Shown: piece after piece, positions 16,099 through 25,551 of the stretch | Position numbering within the stretch: the stretch's first letter is position 1 | How the letters are laid out: each line of letters opens with the position of its first letter | Source of the DNA: Actinoplanes sichuanensis | Lineage (GTDB): Bacteria; Actinomycetota; Actinomycetes; Mycobacteriales; Micromonosporaceae | Assembly (NCBI RefSeq): GCF_033097365.1 | Contig: NZ_AP028461.1 | Coordinates: 5,580,001 to 5,644,000 of the forward strand | Direction: 5' to 3' | DNA: 64,000 bases | Program-made: the position numbers and the translations under genes | Notes under the pieces: generated by a model | The model's input: only the letters and a program-made list of their open reading frames with translations | Told to the model about the DNA's origin: nothing | The model's database searches: none

Positions 16099-16767
16099 AT
16101 GATCAAGGCAGTCGTGATCGACGTCGACGACACCCTGTGCATGACCGAGGCGGCGTCGTTCGAACTGGAGAACGAGGTGCTGGCCGCGATGGGCCGGCCG
16201 GCGATGCCGCGGAGCCTGCACCTGGCGACGTGGGGCGAGCCGCTGCTGGAGGCGATGCCGCACCGTTCGCCGGGTATCGATCTGGCCGTGTTCGCACCGC
16301 TGTTCCAGACGATGATGGACCGCTACCTGGAGCAGGGTCGGCTCGACGTGATCCCGCCGGAAAACCTGGCCGCCCTCGACGAGCTGGTCCTCTCCGGCCG
16401 CAGCGTGATGCTGCTGACCTCCCGCGAGGGCCACGAGGTCCGGCACATGCTGGAGCCGGACCATGTGCTGGCGACGCGGATCAGCGGCATCTGGCATCGC
16501 GGCAACACCAGGCATGGAAAGCCCGACCCACGGGCCTTCGACGAGTTGCTGGCGCACACCGGGTTGTCGCCGGCGCAATGTGTCTACGTCGGCGACTCGC
16601 CAGGTGACGCGGTCGCGGCCGGTGGGGCGGGTCTCGCGTTCATCGCGTGCATGCAGAGCGGGGTGCGGCGTCCCGACGACTTCGAGAGCCGTTACGTGAC
16701 GGCGTCGGTCGCCGCGTTCCCCGAGGTGGTGGCGGTGGTGGAGGCGCTCGGCACAGGTCGGCGGTGA
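16099..16767 (+). CDS. HAD-superfamily phosphatase
   Basis: This 222-residue protein has all HAD loops: motif I VIDVDDTLC (Asp8 nucleophile and Asp10), motif II VMLLTSREG, a Lys in RHGKPDPRAF (motif III) and motif IV YVGDSPGDAVAAGGAGLAFI. A helical cap lies between motifs I and II. It is probably a sugar-phosphate or phosphoglycolate-type phosphatase; the substrate is unknown. It ends 11 bp before the convergent lipase. Confidence 0.88.
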   Translation: MIKAVVIDVDDTLCMTEAASFELENEVLAAMGRPAMPRSLHLATWGEPLLEAMPHRSPGIDLAVFAPLFQTMMDRYLEQGRLDVIPPENLAALDELVLSGRSVMLLTSREGHEVRHMLEPDHVLATRISGIWHRGNTRHGKPDPRAFDELLAHTGLSPAQCVYVGDSPGDAVAAGGAGLAFIACMQSGVRRPDDFESRYVTASVAAFPEVVAVVEALGTGRR

Positions 16768-16777
16768 CCTGGCCGGT

Positions 16778-18032
16778 TCAGCCGAATTCGACGCTGATCC
16801 GATGCCCGCTGGACGGCCAGGCCGGTACCGGCAACCGGGTCAGGCCGCCGCCGCGTTCCTGCGCCACGATCGACACCGTTCCCCGGGCCGAGGCCGGGAT
16901 GAACAGGTCGACCCCGGAGATGAACGTCTGCGCGATGAACTCGGGCAGCGGCGCGGTCAGGTCGCTCACCCCGTCGCTGCCGTCGTCGAACGCGAACACG
17001 CCGATCACCCGGCGGTTGTGCGGGGCGGTCGCCGGGTTCAGGATGTCCTGCCCGTTGATCCACAGATGGTCGCCCTCGCCACCCCACCACTCCTTCTGCC
17101 GCTGGAACGTCAGCGCCGTGTGCCGGTCACTGGTGTCGACCAGTCCGCCGAGGCCTTCGCCGGGACGGCTGGTCAGCAGTCGCACGAACGAATCCGAGCG
17201 CCGGAACGGCTGGAAGTAGAAGTGGTGGGTGGACTGCCCGGCGCGGAGCAGCGCGAACTCGTACCTCTCATGGGGTGAGAGCGCCACCGGCCCGAAGCGG
17301 CCGTCGGCACCGACGGCGGCCGGTCCGACCGTCGACCCGGAAGATCTCCAGCGACGCCTCGGTCACGCCGGCGTTGCTGGGGAACAGCACGGCCCGGCCG
17401 GAGACGTGCGCGACCCCTTCCCAGCGGACGTCGGTGGTGTGCGGCCGGTGCCCGCGCAGGAATCGGAAGACCTCCCGGAACGACTCGGTCGACGACACGG
17501 TCTGCGTGTGGGACTGATCGGAAAGGTACACGTTTGATGCGCCGACCACGGTTCGTGACGGGTCGCCCTCGCCCCAGATCGCGAGCGTCGGCACACCGCC
17601 GGGCAGCGCAGTGGCGGGTCGCCCGTCCAGGTTGACGTAGTGGGCGACCCGGGCCGCGCGCTCCGGCGAGCTGTTGAGGTAGCCCTGGGTGACGAAGGTG
17701 CCGAGCGAGTGCGCGGCCAGGTCGACCTGATCAGATCCGGTCAGCGCCAGGAGGCGAGTGATCCGCTCGTCGAGGCTCGCCCAGACCTGTTGGACGATCG
17801 TGGCGATGTTCGGCGAGTCGTACTCGTGGGCCTCGATGATCTTCGCTGGATAGCCGTTGCTCGCGAAGCGTTTCGCCTGGACCCGGAACTGCATAGCCGA
17901 CCCTGCGCTGCCGTGGATGAAGATCAGCGGGCGTGGTGGCCGACCTCCGCCCGCCAGTGCCGGTGCGCCCGTTCCGGCGGCGAGTGCCACGCCGGCCGGG
18001 ACCACCATCAGACTTCGGCGAGTAATCCCCAT
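16778..18032 (-). pseudogene. secreted lipase/esterase with C-terminal beta domain, frameshifted
   Basis: Two overlapping frames make up one enzyme. From ATG 18032 (after GGGAGGG) comes a Tat-like signal (ITRRSLMVVPAGVALAAG), then FIHGSAGSAMQF, nucleophile AAHSLGTFV, acid WGEGDPSR and base EGVAHVSG. The frame then runs into RRRCRRPLRAGG and stops near 17268. The +1 frame, entered near 17315, continues the expected GADGRFGPVALSPHERYEFALLR and a 165-residue domain with HHFYFQPF, GLGGLVDTSDRHTALTF and NGQDILNPATAPHNRR. One surplus C in a GGCCGCC run explains the break. Genuine decay and a sequencing error are both possible. Confidence 0.75.
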
Positions 18033-18061
18033 CGACCCTCCCGATAGACAGCCGTGATTTC

Positions 18062-18076
18062 TGCACGGTCTGTGCA
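18062..18076. promoter_or_regulatory. small inverted repeat upstream of lipase
   Basis: TGCAC-ggtct-GTGCA lies 30 bp upstream of the lipase ATG, between it and the kinase stop. It may be an operator for the lipase gene. Confidence 0.3.
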
Positions 18077-18091
18077 AGTATTACGGGCGGG

Positions 18092-19719
18092 TCAGGGCTG
18101 GGCAATATCCGCGGCCGGAATCCCATCGACACACGTCACCGTCATGGTGATCACGTCGTTGCCGTGCTTGAACGCGACGCTGGTGGAAGTCGACGGGCCC
18201 GGGTCGACCGACTGCACGCGGTAGGACCGGGCCGGCGTCCAAGACAGCAACCGGGCGGTCGCCGGGTCGGTGCACGTGGCGACGACGGTCCCGCCGTCGG
18301 AGGAGAGCGTGCGCTCCACCGTGGGGGTGGGCGACGGCGAGGCGGTGGTCGCGGTCGGCGCCACGGTGCCCGGCGACGGAATCTGCTGCCGGGACGGCGC
18401 CTGCTCGACCACTGCCGGACGGGATCGCTGCTCAGGCTTCGTTCCCGGGGCCTGGCCGGCGGTCGCGGTCGTCGCGCCGGCAGTCGCTCCGGGCGGGACG
18501 GGCGGGACCGGCGCCGAGGAGCCCGCCGCGACGGTCCGGTCGTCGGCTTGGGAGGCCTCGTCGATCGGCCGGTCGGCGAGCAGCCAGACACCGACACCGA
18601 CTGCCGCGATCACGGCGAATGCGGCGGCGATCCACCAGATCGCCGCGATTCGCCGACGCGACGGCGACAATTCGGACACCGAACCGGACGGCGCACCCGA
18701 AGAGACAACAGACGACGCCACCGGCGGCGCCCCCGAAGAAACAACAGACGACGCTACAGGCGGCGTCGCGGAAGAAACAGCGGACGACGCCACAGGCGGC
18801 GTTGCGGAAAGCAGGGGAAGCGCCGCGGAGGGCGATTCGGAATTCGGAGGCGCCGGAGCGGCATCAGCGACGACGCGGATCCCCGCCCCATGCGCGAGAA
18901 CCGAAGCGGCTTCCTCAGCGCTGGGCCGTTGCCCCGGATTCTTGGCCAGGCACCGATCGGCGAGCCGCACCACATACTCCGGAACCCCGTGGACGGACGG
19001 CAGCGGCGCCGGCGGAATGTAAAGATGCGCCCGGACCATCTGCCGGGTGTCCTCACTGCTCCACGGCGAACGCCCGGAAAGCATCCGATAAAGCACGACG
19101 CCGAGCGCATACACATCGGAGGCGGGCACCACCGAATCCCCGACGAGCCGTTCCGGCGCGAGATAGGCGGGTGTGCCGAGCACCTCCTCCGGATCATCGG
19201 GAAGCCCGGACCCGTCGGGTGCGACGGCGGCCGCGATCCCGAAGTCGACGACCTTCGCCCCGGTCGGAGCGAGCATCACGTTGCCCGGCTTGATGTCCCG
19301 ATGCACCAGCCCCTCAGCGTGCGCGGCGGCGAGCGCGGCCGCGATTTCGGCCCCGATCCGCATCGCGAACTGAGGTGCCAGCGCACCCGCCCGAAGCCGG
19401 GCCGAAAGGGTCCCGCCCGGAACGACTCCATCACCACATACGGGAAGACCTGCCCGGCCAGACCGGTCTCCCCGTAGTCGTGAACCTGCGCGATATTCGG
19501 ATGTGACAATGCCGCGGCGGCTCGGGCCTCACGCCGAATCCGCTCTCGGGAACGCGCATCGCCGGTGTGCGCCGGAGCCAGCAGTTTCACCGCCACAGCC
19601 CGCCCGAGCACCTCGTCGCGCGCCTGCCACACGACGGCCATCCCCCCGACCCCGACCGGTGCGACCAGCCGATAACGCCCGCCGAGAAGCAGCCCTTCGT
19701 ATGCACCGGGATCTTTCAT
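18092..19719 (-). pseudogene. membrane Ser/Thr protein kinase, frameshifted
   Basis: From ATG 19719 the kinase N lobe is intact: GRYRLVAPVGVGGMAVVW (Gly loop), AVAVKLLAP (ATP Lys), PYVVME hinge. The frame then turns into Arg-rich nonsense from about 19424. The other frame resumes there with VPGGTLSARLRAGALAPQFAMRIG, HRDIKPGN, VVDFG, TPAYLAPERL and the rest of the C lobe. A 12-residue repeat linker, one transmembrane helix (IAAIWWIAAAFAVIAAVGVGVWLL) and an external domain ending CVDGIPAADIAQP follow. Restoring one G near 19424 joins the halves. It should phosphorylate cytoplasmic targets if the break is an artefact. Confidence 0.8.
18690..18797 (-). repeat. 36-bp tandem repeat, 3 units, in kinase linker
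   Basis: Three 36-bp units (18690, 18726, 18762) encode 12-residue repeats of the type SATPPVASSVVS in the juxtamembrane linker, with partial units on each side. They form a flexible, Ser/Pro/Ala-rich spacer. Confidence 0.85.
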
Positions 19720-19941
19720 CCCCGCCAGTCTGCCGCCAATGTCGACCATTCGCAGCCCCAGGAAACCCCGATTCCGAACAACCCTCATCCGGTACGGCCA
19801 CCCAGCCCCGCCGAACCCGGGCCGTCCCGAACTACGACGCGACGCAGGCGTCTCCTCCTGCCCACCAGGGCGCCTCTCGGGCGGAGGCGGCCCCTCACCG
19901 AAGATCCGGCTGGTCGCCGGGGGCGGGTAGCCGTACCGGAA

Positions 19942-21621
19942 TCAGGTCTTGATCTTGGATTTGAAGGTCTTGGTGTTTCCGGCGCGGTCGGTGACGGTGA
20001 GGGTCAGCGGGTTGGTTCCGTGGCGGGTGCCGGGCTTCCATTTCAGGGTCCACGGGGACTTCGCGGACGCCTGGGTGATCTTCTTGGAACCGGCCGTGAT
20101 CACCGCTTTCACCTGGTGGAGACCGATGTTGTCCCGGATCGACGGGGTGATCGTCACGGTCCGCGAGGAGCGGGTGATCTTGACTTTCGAGATCGTCGGG
20201 GCGGTGTTGTCGAAGAGGAACGTCCGGTTCGCGGTTCGGGTGTTGCCGGCCCGGTCCGTCGCGCGCAGCGTCAGCGTGTGCGTTCCGTCGAGGCCGGCAC
20301 TGTCAAAGGTGAACGTCCACGGCGCCGTCGTGTCGGTGGCGACGACGCGCCCGGCGCGGAGCAGTTCGACGCAGGCGATTCCTGACGTATCGGTGGCGGA
20401 GGCGGTGACGCCCATCTTCCCGCGACGCGGGGTGCTGCTCGCGGAGGGTGATGACCAGCCCACCGCGGGCGCGGTGACATCGGGTGGGAGCAGGGCGTGC
20501 ACCGTGCCGGAAGCGTTGACCCGCCCCCTGTCCACCCACGAGCCGACCGGATCCGCGGTCGTCTCGATCGCCGTCCGTAACTGCGCCGCGGTCGCCGAGG
20601 GACGCGCCGCGAGACCGAGCGCGGCCACCCCGGCGACCATCGGCGCGGCCGACGAGGTGCCGGAGAACCAGTAGTAGGCGCCGTCCCGCCCCTGCGCCAC
20701 GTTGACCCCCGGCGCGGCCACGTCGACCCAGTCGGAACCGTAGTTGGACCAGTCCTGCCGGGCGTCGGCAGCGGTGGATCCGGCGACCGCGACGACGCTC
20801 GGATAGGCCGCCGGATACGACCGGGTGGTCACTCCGTCGTTCCCGGCCGACGCGATCACGAGCACCCCGCGCTCGGCCGCGTAGTCGACCGCGTCGGACA
20901 GGATCTGCGACGCCCCGGGCCCGCCGAGCGACATGTTGATCACGTCGGCGCCCTGGTCGACGGCGTAGACGACGCCCTTCGCGATGAGGTCGTGCCCGCC
21001 CGAGCCGCTCGCGTCCATCACCTTGACCGGCAGGATCCGGCAGGTCCAGCAGAGACCGGCGAGGCCCGCGCCGTTGTCGCCGGCCGCCGCGATCACCGAG
21101 GCGGCCATCGTGCCGTGCCCGTTGTCGTCGGCCGGGTCGGCGTCGTCGTTGACGAAGTCGTATCCGGGCAGCACCCGGCCCGCGAGTTCGCTGACCGCGG
21201 TGACGCCCGTATCGAGGACCGCCACGGTGACATCGGCCGACCCGGTCGTGACATCCCAGGCCGCGGTGCCTTCGGTCACCAGGTTGCCCCACTGCTGCGA
21301 TTGCAGCGGATCATCCGGGGTACGGGTGACCCGCGCCACCGGCACCGGTTCCACATAGCTCACCTCCGGACGACCGGCCAGTGCCGTGGCCACATCGCCG
21401 GTGACGTTCACCGTGACCGCGTCCAGTTGCGGGGACACATCGCTGTCCAGGACCCGGACCGTCGGGTCCGCGTCGAGGGCCGCGACCGTGCCGGCGGCGG
21501 ACGCACCGGTCCGCAGGCCGATGGTCACGGTCGTGCTCGTCGCGGCTGCTTCGGCGGGGGTGACGCCGGTCAGGGAGGCCGCGGTCAGAGCCGCCGCGAC
21601 CGTCAGGGTTCGATACCGCAT
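19942..21621 (-). CDS. secreted subtilisin-like serine protease (S8)
   Basis: A Sec signal (TLTVAAALTAASLTGVTPAEAAA) is followed by an I9-like propeptide region ending near residue 105. The catalytic domain then has Asp in VAVLDTGV (about 132), His in DDNGHGTMAAS (about 168) and Ser in SGTSSAAPMVAG (about 330), with the oxyanion Asn in ASAGNDG. Two bacterial Ig-like modules fill the C terminus (VTASATDTSGIACVELL ... LRATDRAGN and SIRDNIGLHQVKAVI ... LTVTDRAGN), probably for binding or stability. It has no sorting signal, so it should be released. Confidence 0.93.
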   Translation of the reverse strand: MRYRTLTVAAALTAASLTGVTPAEAAATSTTVTIGLRTGASAAGTVAALDADPTVRVLDSDVSPQLDAVTVNVTGDVATALAGRPEVSYVEPVPVARVTRTPDDPLQSQQWGNLVTEGTAAWDVTTGSADVTVAVLDTGVTAVSELAGRVLPGYDFVNDDADPADDNGHGTMAASVIAAAGDNGAGLAGLCWTCRILPVKVMDASGSGGHDLIAKGVVYAVDQGADVINMSLGGPGASQILSDAVDYAAERGVLVIASAGNDGVTTRSYPAAYPSVVAVAGSTAADARQDWSNYGSDWVDVAAPGVNVAQGRDGAYYWFSGTSSAAPMVAGVAALGLAARPSATAAQLRTAIETTADPVGSWVDRGRVNASGTVHALLPPDVTAPAVGWSSPSASSTPRRGKMGVTASATDTSGIACVELLRAGRVVATDTTAPWTFTFDSAGLDGTHTLTLRATDRAGNTRTANRTFLFDNTAPTISKVKITRSSRTVTITPSIRDNIGLHQVKAVITAGSKKITQASAKSPWTLKWKPGTRHGTNPLTLTVTDRAGNTKTFKSKIKT

Positions 21622-21681
21622 GGTTCGAAAAATTACGGAGGCCTGAGTGCAACAGCCGTGCGGATCGGTTGCCGTCAGGTA

Positions 21682-22317
21682 TCAGTCGGACATTACCGGC
21701 ACGCTCCCCCGAACCTTCTCGGAGCGGACCGCCCACCAGGCCAGCAACAGCACCGTGACCACCTCGGCCAGGCCGAGCAGCCGCTCCACGGTGCCCAGCG
21801 GAATGGCCCGCCACCAGCGCTCCCCGGTCCACGGCTCGGCCAGCACCGCCCACAGGATCGGCGTGAGGCAGAGCAGCGACACCACCCCGCCGGCGGCCAC
21901 CCAGCGAGCCGCCCCGGCTTTGCGCCCCGCGGCCAGTAACGCGCCGATCGGCAGGCTGAGGAACGCGACCACGCTCGCCGCCCGGTGCACGGTGCCGCTC
22001 GACGACGGGCCGGCCTGCCAGTTGTGTTTCTCGAACCAGACCACCCCGACCAGGCCGACCACCCACAGGGCGAGCACCGTCAGTGCGGCCCGGGTCAGCC
22101 GGCCGGTCCGTTGGAGAGCCACCAGGATCGCCGCCGAGCCGGCCGCCAGCAGCAGGGTCGCGGCGTCGAACACCCAGCCGTCCGGCATCAGCGCGTACTG
22201 GCTGATGGTGCGGCGGGTCCAGTCCAGTTCGGCCGAGGGCGGCAGCACGTGCAGCGACGCGTACAGGCCGAGCGAGACGAGGACACCGAGGACACCGAGG
22301 CCGGCGAGGGCTTTCAT
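21682..22317 (-). CDS. DUF998 family integral membrane protein
   Basis: This 211-residue protein has six predicted helices. Between helices 1 and 2 it has LDWTRRTISQYALMPDGWVFD, the typical DUF998 loop (SxY followed by G). Later it has WFEKHNWQAGPSSSGTVHRAASVVAF, again typical. Function unknown. The start codon at 22317 is 24 bp from the divergent gene, so the two promoters must overlap. Confidence 0.8.
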   Translation of the reverse strand: MKALAGLGVLGVLVSLGLYASLHVLPPSAELDWTRRTISQYALMPDGWVFDAATLLLAAGSAAILVALQRTGRLTRAALTVLALWVVGLVGVVWFEKHNWQAGPSSSGTVHRAASVVAFLSLPIGALLAAGRKAGAARWVAAGGVVSLLCLTPILWAVLAEPWTGERWWRAIPLGTVERLLGLAEVVTVLLLAWWAVRSEKVRGSVPVMSD

Positions 22318-22341
22318 CCGCCAAGGGTGCAGGATCTTCCT

Positions 22342-22941
22342 GTGAGTGTTCTTGAGGTGGTGCGGGCCCTGCCCGGTGCCGAGGAGCTGCGGCGACGGTC
22401 GCAGGCGCTGGCCATGTGCGAGGCGATCATCAGTCCCGACTGGGAGAGTCGCTACTACTCGTACGACTCCAGGTGGAGCATCGAGCGCGGCGAGCACCTG
22501 GCGTCGATGCGAAACGGGTCGGGTGACGAGTACTCGATCGTGTTCTCCCCCGCCGGAGTCTGGATCCGTGGGCTCGACCACGAGGCGCACCAGGATCCGG
22601 GGCTGTTCGACGACGTGCCGGCGGTGTTCGCGGGCCAGGTCGGCGAACCGGCGTTCAGTGGTGGCGCCAACATCTGCCTGTGGCGGGAGACCGGCGACGA
22701 GCAATGGCACGGCCGCGGGCTCGACGACGTGTCGTGGGTGTTCGAGATGCTCGTCGACGGCACCCCGGAGGCGTACCGGGAGTTCGCCGAGGACTACTAC
22801 GAGGAGGACGTCGACCTGGAGGCGGTCACCGCGGTCTTCGGGTTGCGGCCACTGACCGACGAGCTGGTGCGGCGGCTCAACCCGGACGTGACGGTGGAGT
22901 ACCTCGACGACGACATCGCGGAGATCGACTATCCCCGGTGA
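22342..22941 (+). CDS. hypothetical acidic protein
   Basis: Unrecognised 199-residue soluble protein with high Asp/Glu content, especially in the last third (EDYYEEDVDLEAV, EYLDDDIAEIDYP). The middle has WESRYYSYDSRWSIERGEHLASMRNGSGDEYSIVF, reminiscent of small SMI1/KNR4-type or DUF proteins but too weak to name. The GTG at 22342 has CAGGAT 6 nt upstream. Its last 13 bp overlap the convergent gene. Confidence 0.6.
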   Translation: MSVLEVVRALPGAEELRRRSQALAMCEAIISPDWESRYYSYDSRWSIERGEHLASMRNGSGDEYSIVFSPAGVWIRGLDHEAHQDPGLFDDVPAVFAGQVGEPAFSGGANICLWRETGDEQWHGRGLDDVSWVFEMLVDGTPEAYREFAEDYYEEDVDLEAVTAVFGLRPLTDELVRRLNPDVTVEYLDDDIAEIDYPR

Positions 22942-23798
22942 TGGCGTTTGACGAAGGTGTAACCCGGCTCCAGCGTGAAGCCGTCTATCTGCTCCTTCTC
23001 GATCGCCTTCTGATGCAGGCTCTGCTGTTTCTTCGACGCGTGGGCGCCGGCCGGCAGGCGCCGCACGAACCCGTTCACCCAGTGGTCACGGCGATCGCCG
23101 GCGTCGCCGTGACCGTCCCCGCCGCCCTCGCCGGGTAGCGGCGCCTCCTCCACGAGCGGGGCGTAGAACAGCAGGTCGATCGGGTCCTCGCCGTCGACCG
23201 CCGGATAGTTCAGCTCGCCCTCCGGCCCGGTGCTGCCGGTGACCCGGGTGACATAGCCCTCGCGCAGCAGCTGGTCGACGGCGTTGCGCAGCAGGAACGT
23301 GCCCTTCTTGCCGCGGCCCAGACCGCAGTGGGCGGGTAGCTCCGCCTCCGGGAACACCGCCGAGCCGTCGTCGAAGACCCGGCCCAGCCGGCGGACCGCT
23401 TTCAGCACCTGCCCCCGATTGGAAAGCCCCGGATCGAACTCTCGGGTGATCACCTTCGGGTCGTAGTCGTGGAAGTAGTCGACGCCGTCGACCCGCAGCG
23501 GCTCGTCCAGAGGCGTGGTCTTGACCACCACATACTCCTCCGACGGGCGCCAGGCCACGGTGACCAGCACACCCGGGCGCACGTCGGCCGGCCAGGCGAT
23601 CCCGGTCAGGTGCAGCCCCGGGTCCGGTGCGATCGCCGACTCGAACGACTCGCGGACCGGGGTGACGCCCAGCTCCCGGTGCTCCAGCACGACGGTGACC
23701 GACTCACGGCCGGCGACCGTCGCGGCCAGATCATCCGGCAGAGGGCAGACCGTATCCTCCAGATCCGCCCGGACCAGCGCGAACCTACGACTTCTCAC
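22929..23798 (-). CDS. hypothetical protein, 289 aa
   Basis: I do not recognise this protein. It appears to have an N-terminal beta-rich part (1-140), a middle winged-helix-like segment (KGTFLLRNAVDQLLREGYVTRVTGS, about 180-205), a Gly/Asp/His-rich linker and a basic tail (KKQQSLHQKAIEKEQIDG). The wing-like segment allows a regulatory role, but that is a guess. GTG 23798 is set by TAATCT 6 nt upstream. Confidence 0.55.
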   Translation of the reverse strand: MRSRRFALVRADLEDTVCPLPDDLAATVAGRESVTVVLEHRELGVTPVRESFESAIAPDPGLHLTGIAWPADVRPGVLVTVAWRPSEEYVVVKTTPLDEPLRVDGVDYFHDYDPKVITREFDPGLSNRGQVLKAVRRLGRVFDDGSAVFPEAELPAHCGLGRGKKGTFLLRNAVDQLLREGYVTRVTGSTGPEGELNYPAVDGEDPIDLLFYAPLVEEAPLPGEGGGDGHGDAGDRRDHWVNGFVRRLPAGAHASKKQQSLHQKAIEKEQIDGFTLEPGYTFVKRHHRG

Positions 23799-23804
23799 CA
23801 GGAG

Positions 23805-23810
23805 AGATTA
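23805..23810 (-). promoter_or_regulatory. -10 element, leaderless start of 289-aa gene
   Basis: On the minus strand TAATCT ends 6 nt before GTG 23798. No usual ribosome site is present. Confidence 0.45.
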
Positions 23811-23863
23811 CCCGGCCGACGGAGGGTTGACCTGAACCCGACTTCAGGCTGGAGGCTGGGCGG

Positions 23864-24274
23864 ATGCGTGTTCACGGAATCTCCTGGGTCGGGGTGAAGA
23901 CCGATTCGTATCGGGCGATGCGAAACTTCCTCGCCGAGGTCGCCGGGTTGCGGCTCGACGGTGAGCGGGGTGAATTCGCCGTGTTCGGGCTGCCCGACGG
24001 TGGCAAGGTGGAGATCTTCGGGTCCGGCGCGGATGATCCGCCGGAGCAGTTCGCCCGGGAGAAGGTCGTCGCCGGACTACTCGTCGACGATGTCGCCGCG
24101 GCCGCCGCCGAACTCCGGGAGGCCGGAATCGAGCTGATCGGGCCGGTGGAGGACGGCGGCGACGGATATCGGTGGCAGCACTTCCGGGCGCCGGACGGCA
24201 AGGTCTTCGAGCTGGTGCAGAATCCGGTGGCGCTACGACGGTTCCATCAGCCGAGCCCGGAGGCGCTGCAGTAG
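23864..24274 (+). CDS. VOC family (glyoxalase/dioxygenase fold) protein
   Basis: A 136-residue protein made of two beta-alpha-beta-beta-beta modules: ISWVGVKTDSYRAMRNFLAEVAGL ... FAVFGLPDGGKVEIFG and AGLLVDDVAAAAAELREAGIELIGP ... WQHFRAPDGKVFELVQN. The Glu in KVFELVQ is at a usual metal-ligand place, while the first module has Glu in KVEIFG. It may be a lyase or a ligand-binding protein. GGAGG lies about 9 nt before the ATG. The end overlaps the convergent small membrane protein by 42 bp. Confidence 0.82.
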   Translation: MRVHGISWVGVKTDSYRAMRNFLAEVAGLRLDGERGEFAVFGLPDGGKVEIFGSGADDPPEQFAREKVVAGLLVDDVAAAAAELREAGIELIGPVEDGGDGYRWQHFRAPDGKVFELVQNPVALRRFHQPSPEALQ

Positions 24275-24451
24275 GGGCAGCAGCCCGTACACCACGATCG
24301 GCACCGCGATGGTGGCGGTGATCAGGGTGCGGACCACCATCGGGGCGTCCCGCAGCAGGTCACCGAGGAGCAGTTGCAGGACGATCAGGGTCGGTGCGAC
24401 GGCGAGCCAGATCATGACGGCCGTCTGGTGGCGGCTCGATTTATTCGGCAT
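24233..24451 (-). CDS. small membrane protein, 72 aa
   Basis: Two hydrophobic helices (VMIWLAVAPTLIVLQLLLGDLL and TLITATIAVPIVVYGLLPLL) stand between a basic N terminus and an Arg-rich C terminus (QRLRARLMEPS). AGGAGA precedes the ATG. It lies 15 bp downstream of the flavoprotein gene and is probably co-transcribed with it. Function unknown. Confidence 0.7.
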   Translation of the reverse strand: MPNKSSRHQTAVMIWLAVAPTLIVLQLLLGDLLRDAPMVVRTLITATIAVPIVVYGLLPLLQRLRARLMEPS

Positions 24452-24466
24452 GGCGATTTCTCCTGG

Positions 24467-25411
24467 TCAGTGCGTGTTGGCGAGGATGGCGGCGACCCGG
24501 CGTTCCTGGGCGGCCGAGAACGGCAGGGCGGCGCGGACGTCCTCGTCGACGAGGTCGGCGTTCAGGTCGATGGCGGCTGCCGAACCAGCCCCGGCCGCGG
24601 TGATCACCTGGGCTCGGGGGTCGACGGCGTTCCCGGCCGCCCACACGCCGGCGACGCTGGTCCGGCCGGTACGGACGTCGATGACCTCGGCGCCCAGGGC
24701 GGCGAGCAGGCCGTCGGCGGGGACGAGCCGGGGCCGGACGAAGAGGGCGTGCGGGGCGACCACGCTCGCCCAGTCGAGCTCGATGCCGGCCAGCCGGTCA
24801 CCGTCGATGACGATCCTGCTCACCGCCCCGTCGACGATGCGGATGTCACGGGCGGCGAGGCGCTGCCGTTCGTCGGCGGTCGATTCATAGCCGTTCGAGA
24901 AGAAGGTCACGTCGTCCGACCACTGCCTGATCAGCAGGGCGTGCCCCACGGTCTCGGGGCTGCCGCCGAGTACCCCGAGCGGACGGTCACGGACCTCGTA
25001 GCCGTGGCAGTACGGGCAGTGCAGCACGTCGCGGCCCCACCGCCCGGCCAGGCCGGGGATGTCCGGGATCTCGTCGCGCAGCCCGGTGGCGACGACGATC
25101 CGGCGGGCGAAGAGGAGACGACCCTCGGCGGTACGGACCCGGAAGCCCTCGGCGCCGGTCGGAAGGAGCTCGCGGACCGTACCGCTGATCAGCTCGCCGC
25201 CGTATCCGGTGACCTCGGCCCGGCCCGCGGCCAGTAACTCGGCCGGGGGCATGCCGTCCCGGGACAGGAACCCCTGCATGTGCGCGGCCGGAGCGTTCCG
25301 GGGCCGGCCCGCGTCGAGCACCGCGACCCGGCGCCGGGCCCGGGTCAGGACCAGGGCGGCGCTCAGTCCGGCGGCGCCGCCACCCACCACTACCACGTCG
25401 TATTCGTTCAT
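24467..25411 (-). CDS. thioredoxin reductase-like FAD oxidoreductase
   Basis: The 314-residue protein has an FAD Rossmann motif VVVGGGAAGLSAAL (5-18), ATGLRDEIPDIPG, and CPYCHGYE (about 133-140) at the redox-active CxxC position of thioredoxin reductases. An NAD(P) motif is degenerate (LGVLGGSPETVGHA) and an FAD closing motif reads GVWAAGNAVDP. It belongs to the low-molecular-weight group often found with XRE regulators in actinobacteria. The natural partner is unknown. It is divergent from the XRE-cupin gene, 140 bp away. Confidence 0.88.
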   Translation of the reverse strand: MNEYDVVVVGGGAAGLSAALVLTRARRRVAVLDAGRPRNAPAAHMQGFLSRDGMPPAELLAAGRAEVTGYGGELISGTVRELLPTGAEGFRVRTAEGRLLFARRIVVATGLRDEIPDIPGLAGRWGRDVLHCPYCHGYEVRDRPLGVLGGSPETVGHALLIRQWSDDVTFFSNGYESTADERQRLAARDIRIVDGAVSRIVIDGDRLAGIELDWASVVAPHALFVRPRLVPADGLLAALGAEVIDVRTGRTSVAGVWAAGNAVDPRAQVITAAGAGSAAAIDLNADLVDEDVRAALPFSAAQERRVAAILANTH

Positions 25412-25551
25412 GCGGCCAAGCGTCGGGTGGGCCGCCGGATCCGGCAATCATTGTTGCCGTTTCCGGGAAATCACTGCCGCAGGCGTGTCGCGCGTCGCAG
25501 ATTCAGCAACCCGGGTTGCCGATTCCGGGACGGCGAGGGTGCAATGGCCGG

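Noticed and set aside
16778..17287. Independent 169-aa gene downstream of the lipase
   Set aside because: Its frame extends upstream of its ATG into sequence that continues the lipase (GADGRFGPVALSPHERYEFALLR), so it is the frameshifted C-terminal half.
18092..19363. Short kinase starting at MRIGAEIAAAL
   Set aside because: It would lack the Gly loop and the ATP-binding Lys; both lie in the other frame just upstream, so a frameshift is the better explanation.
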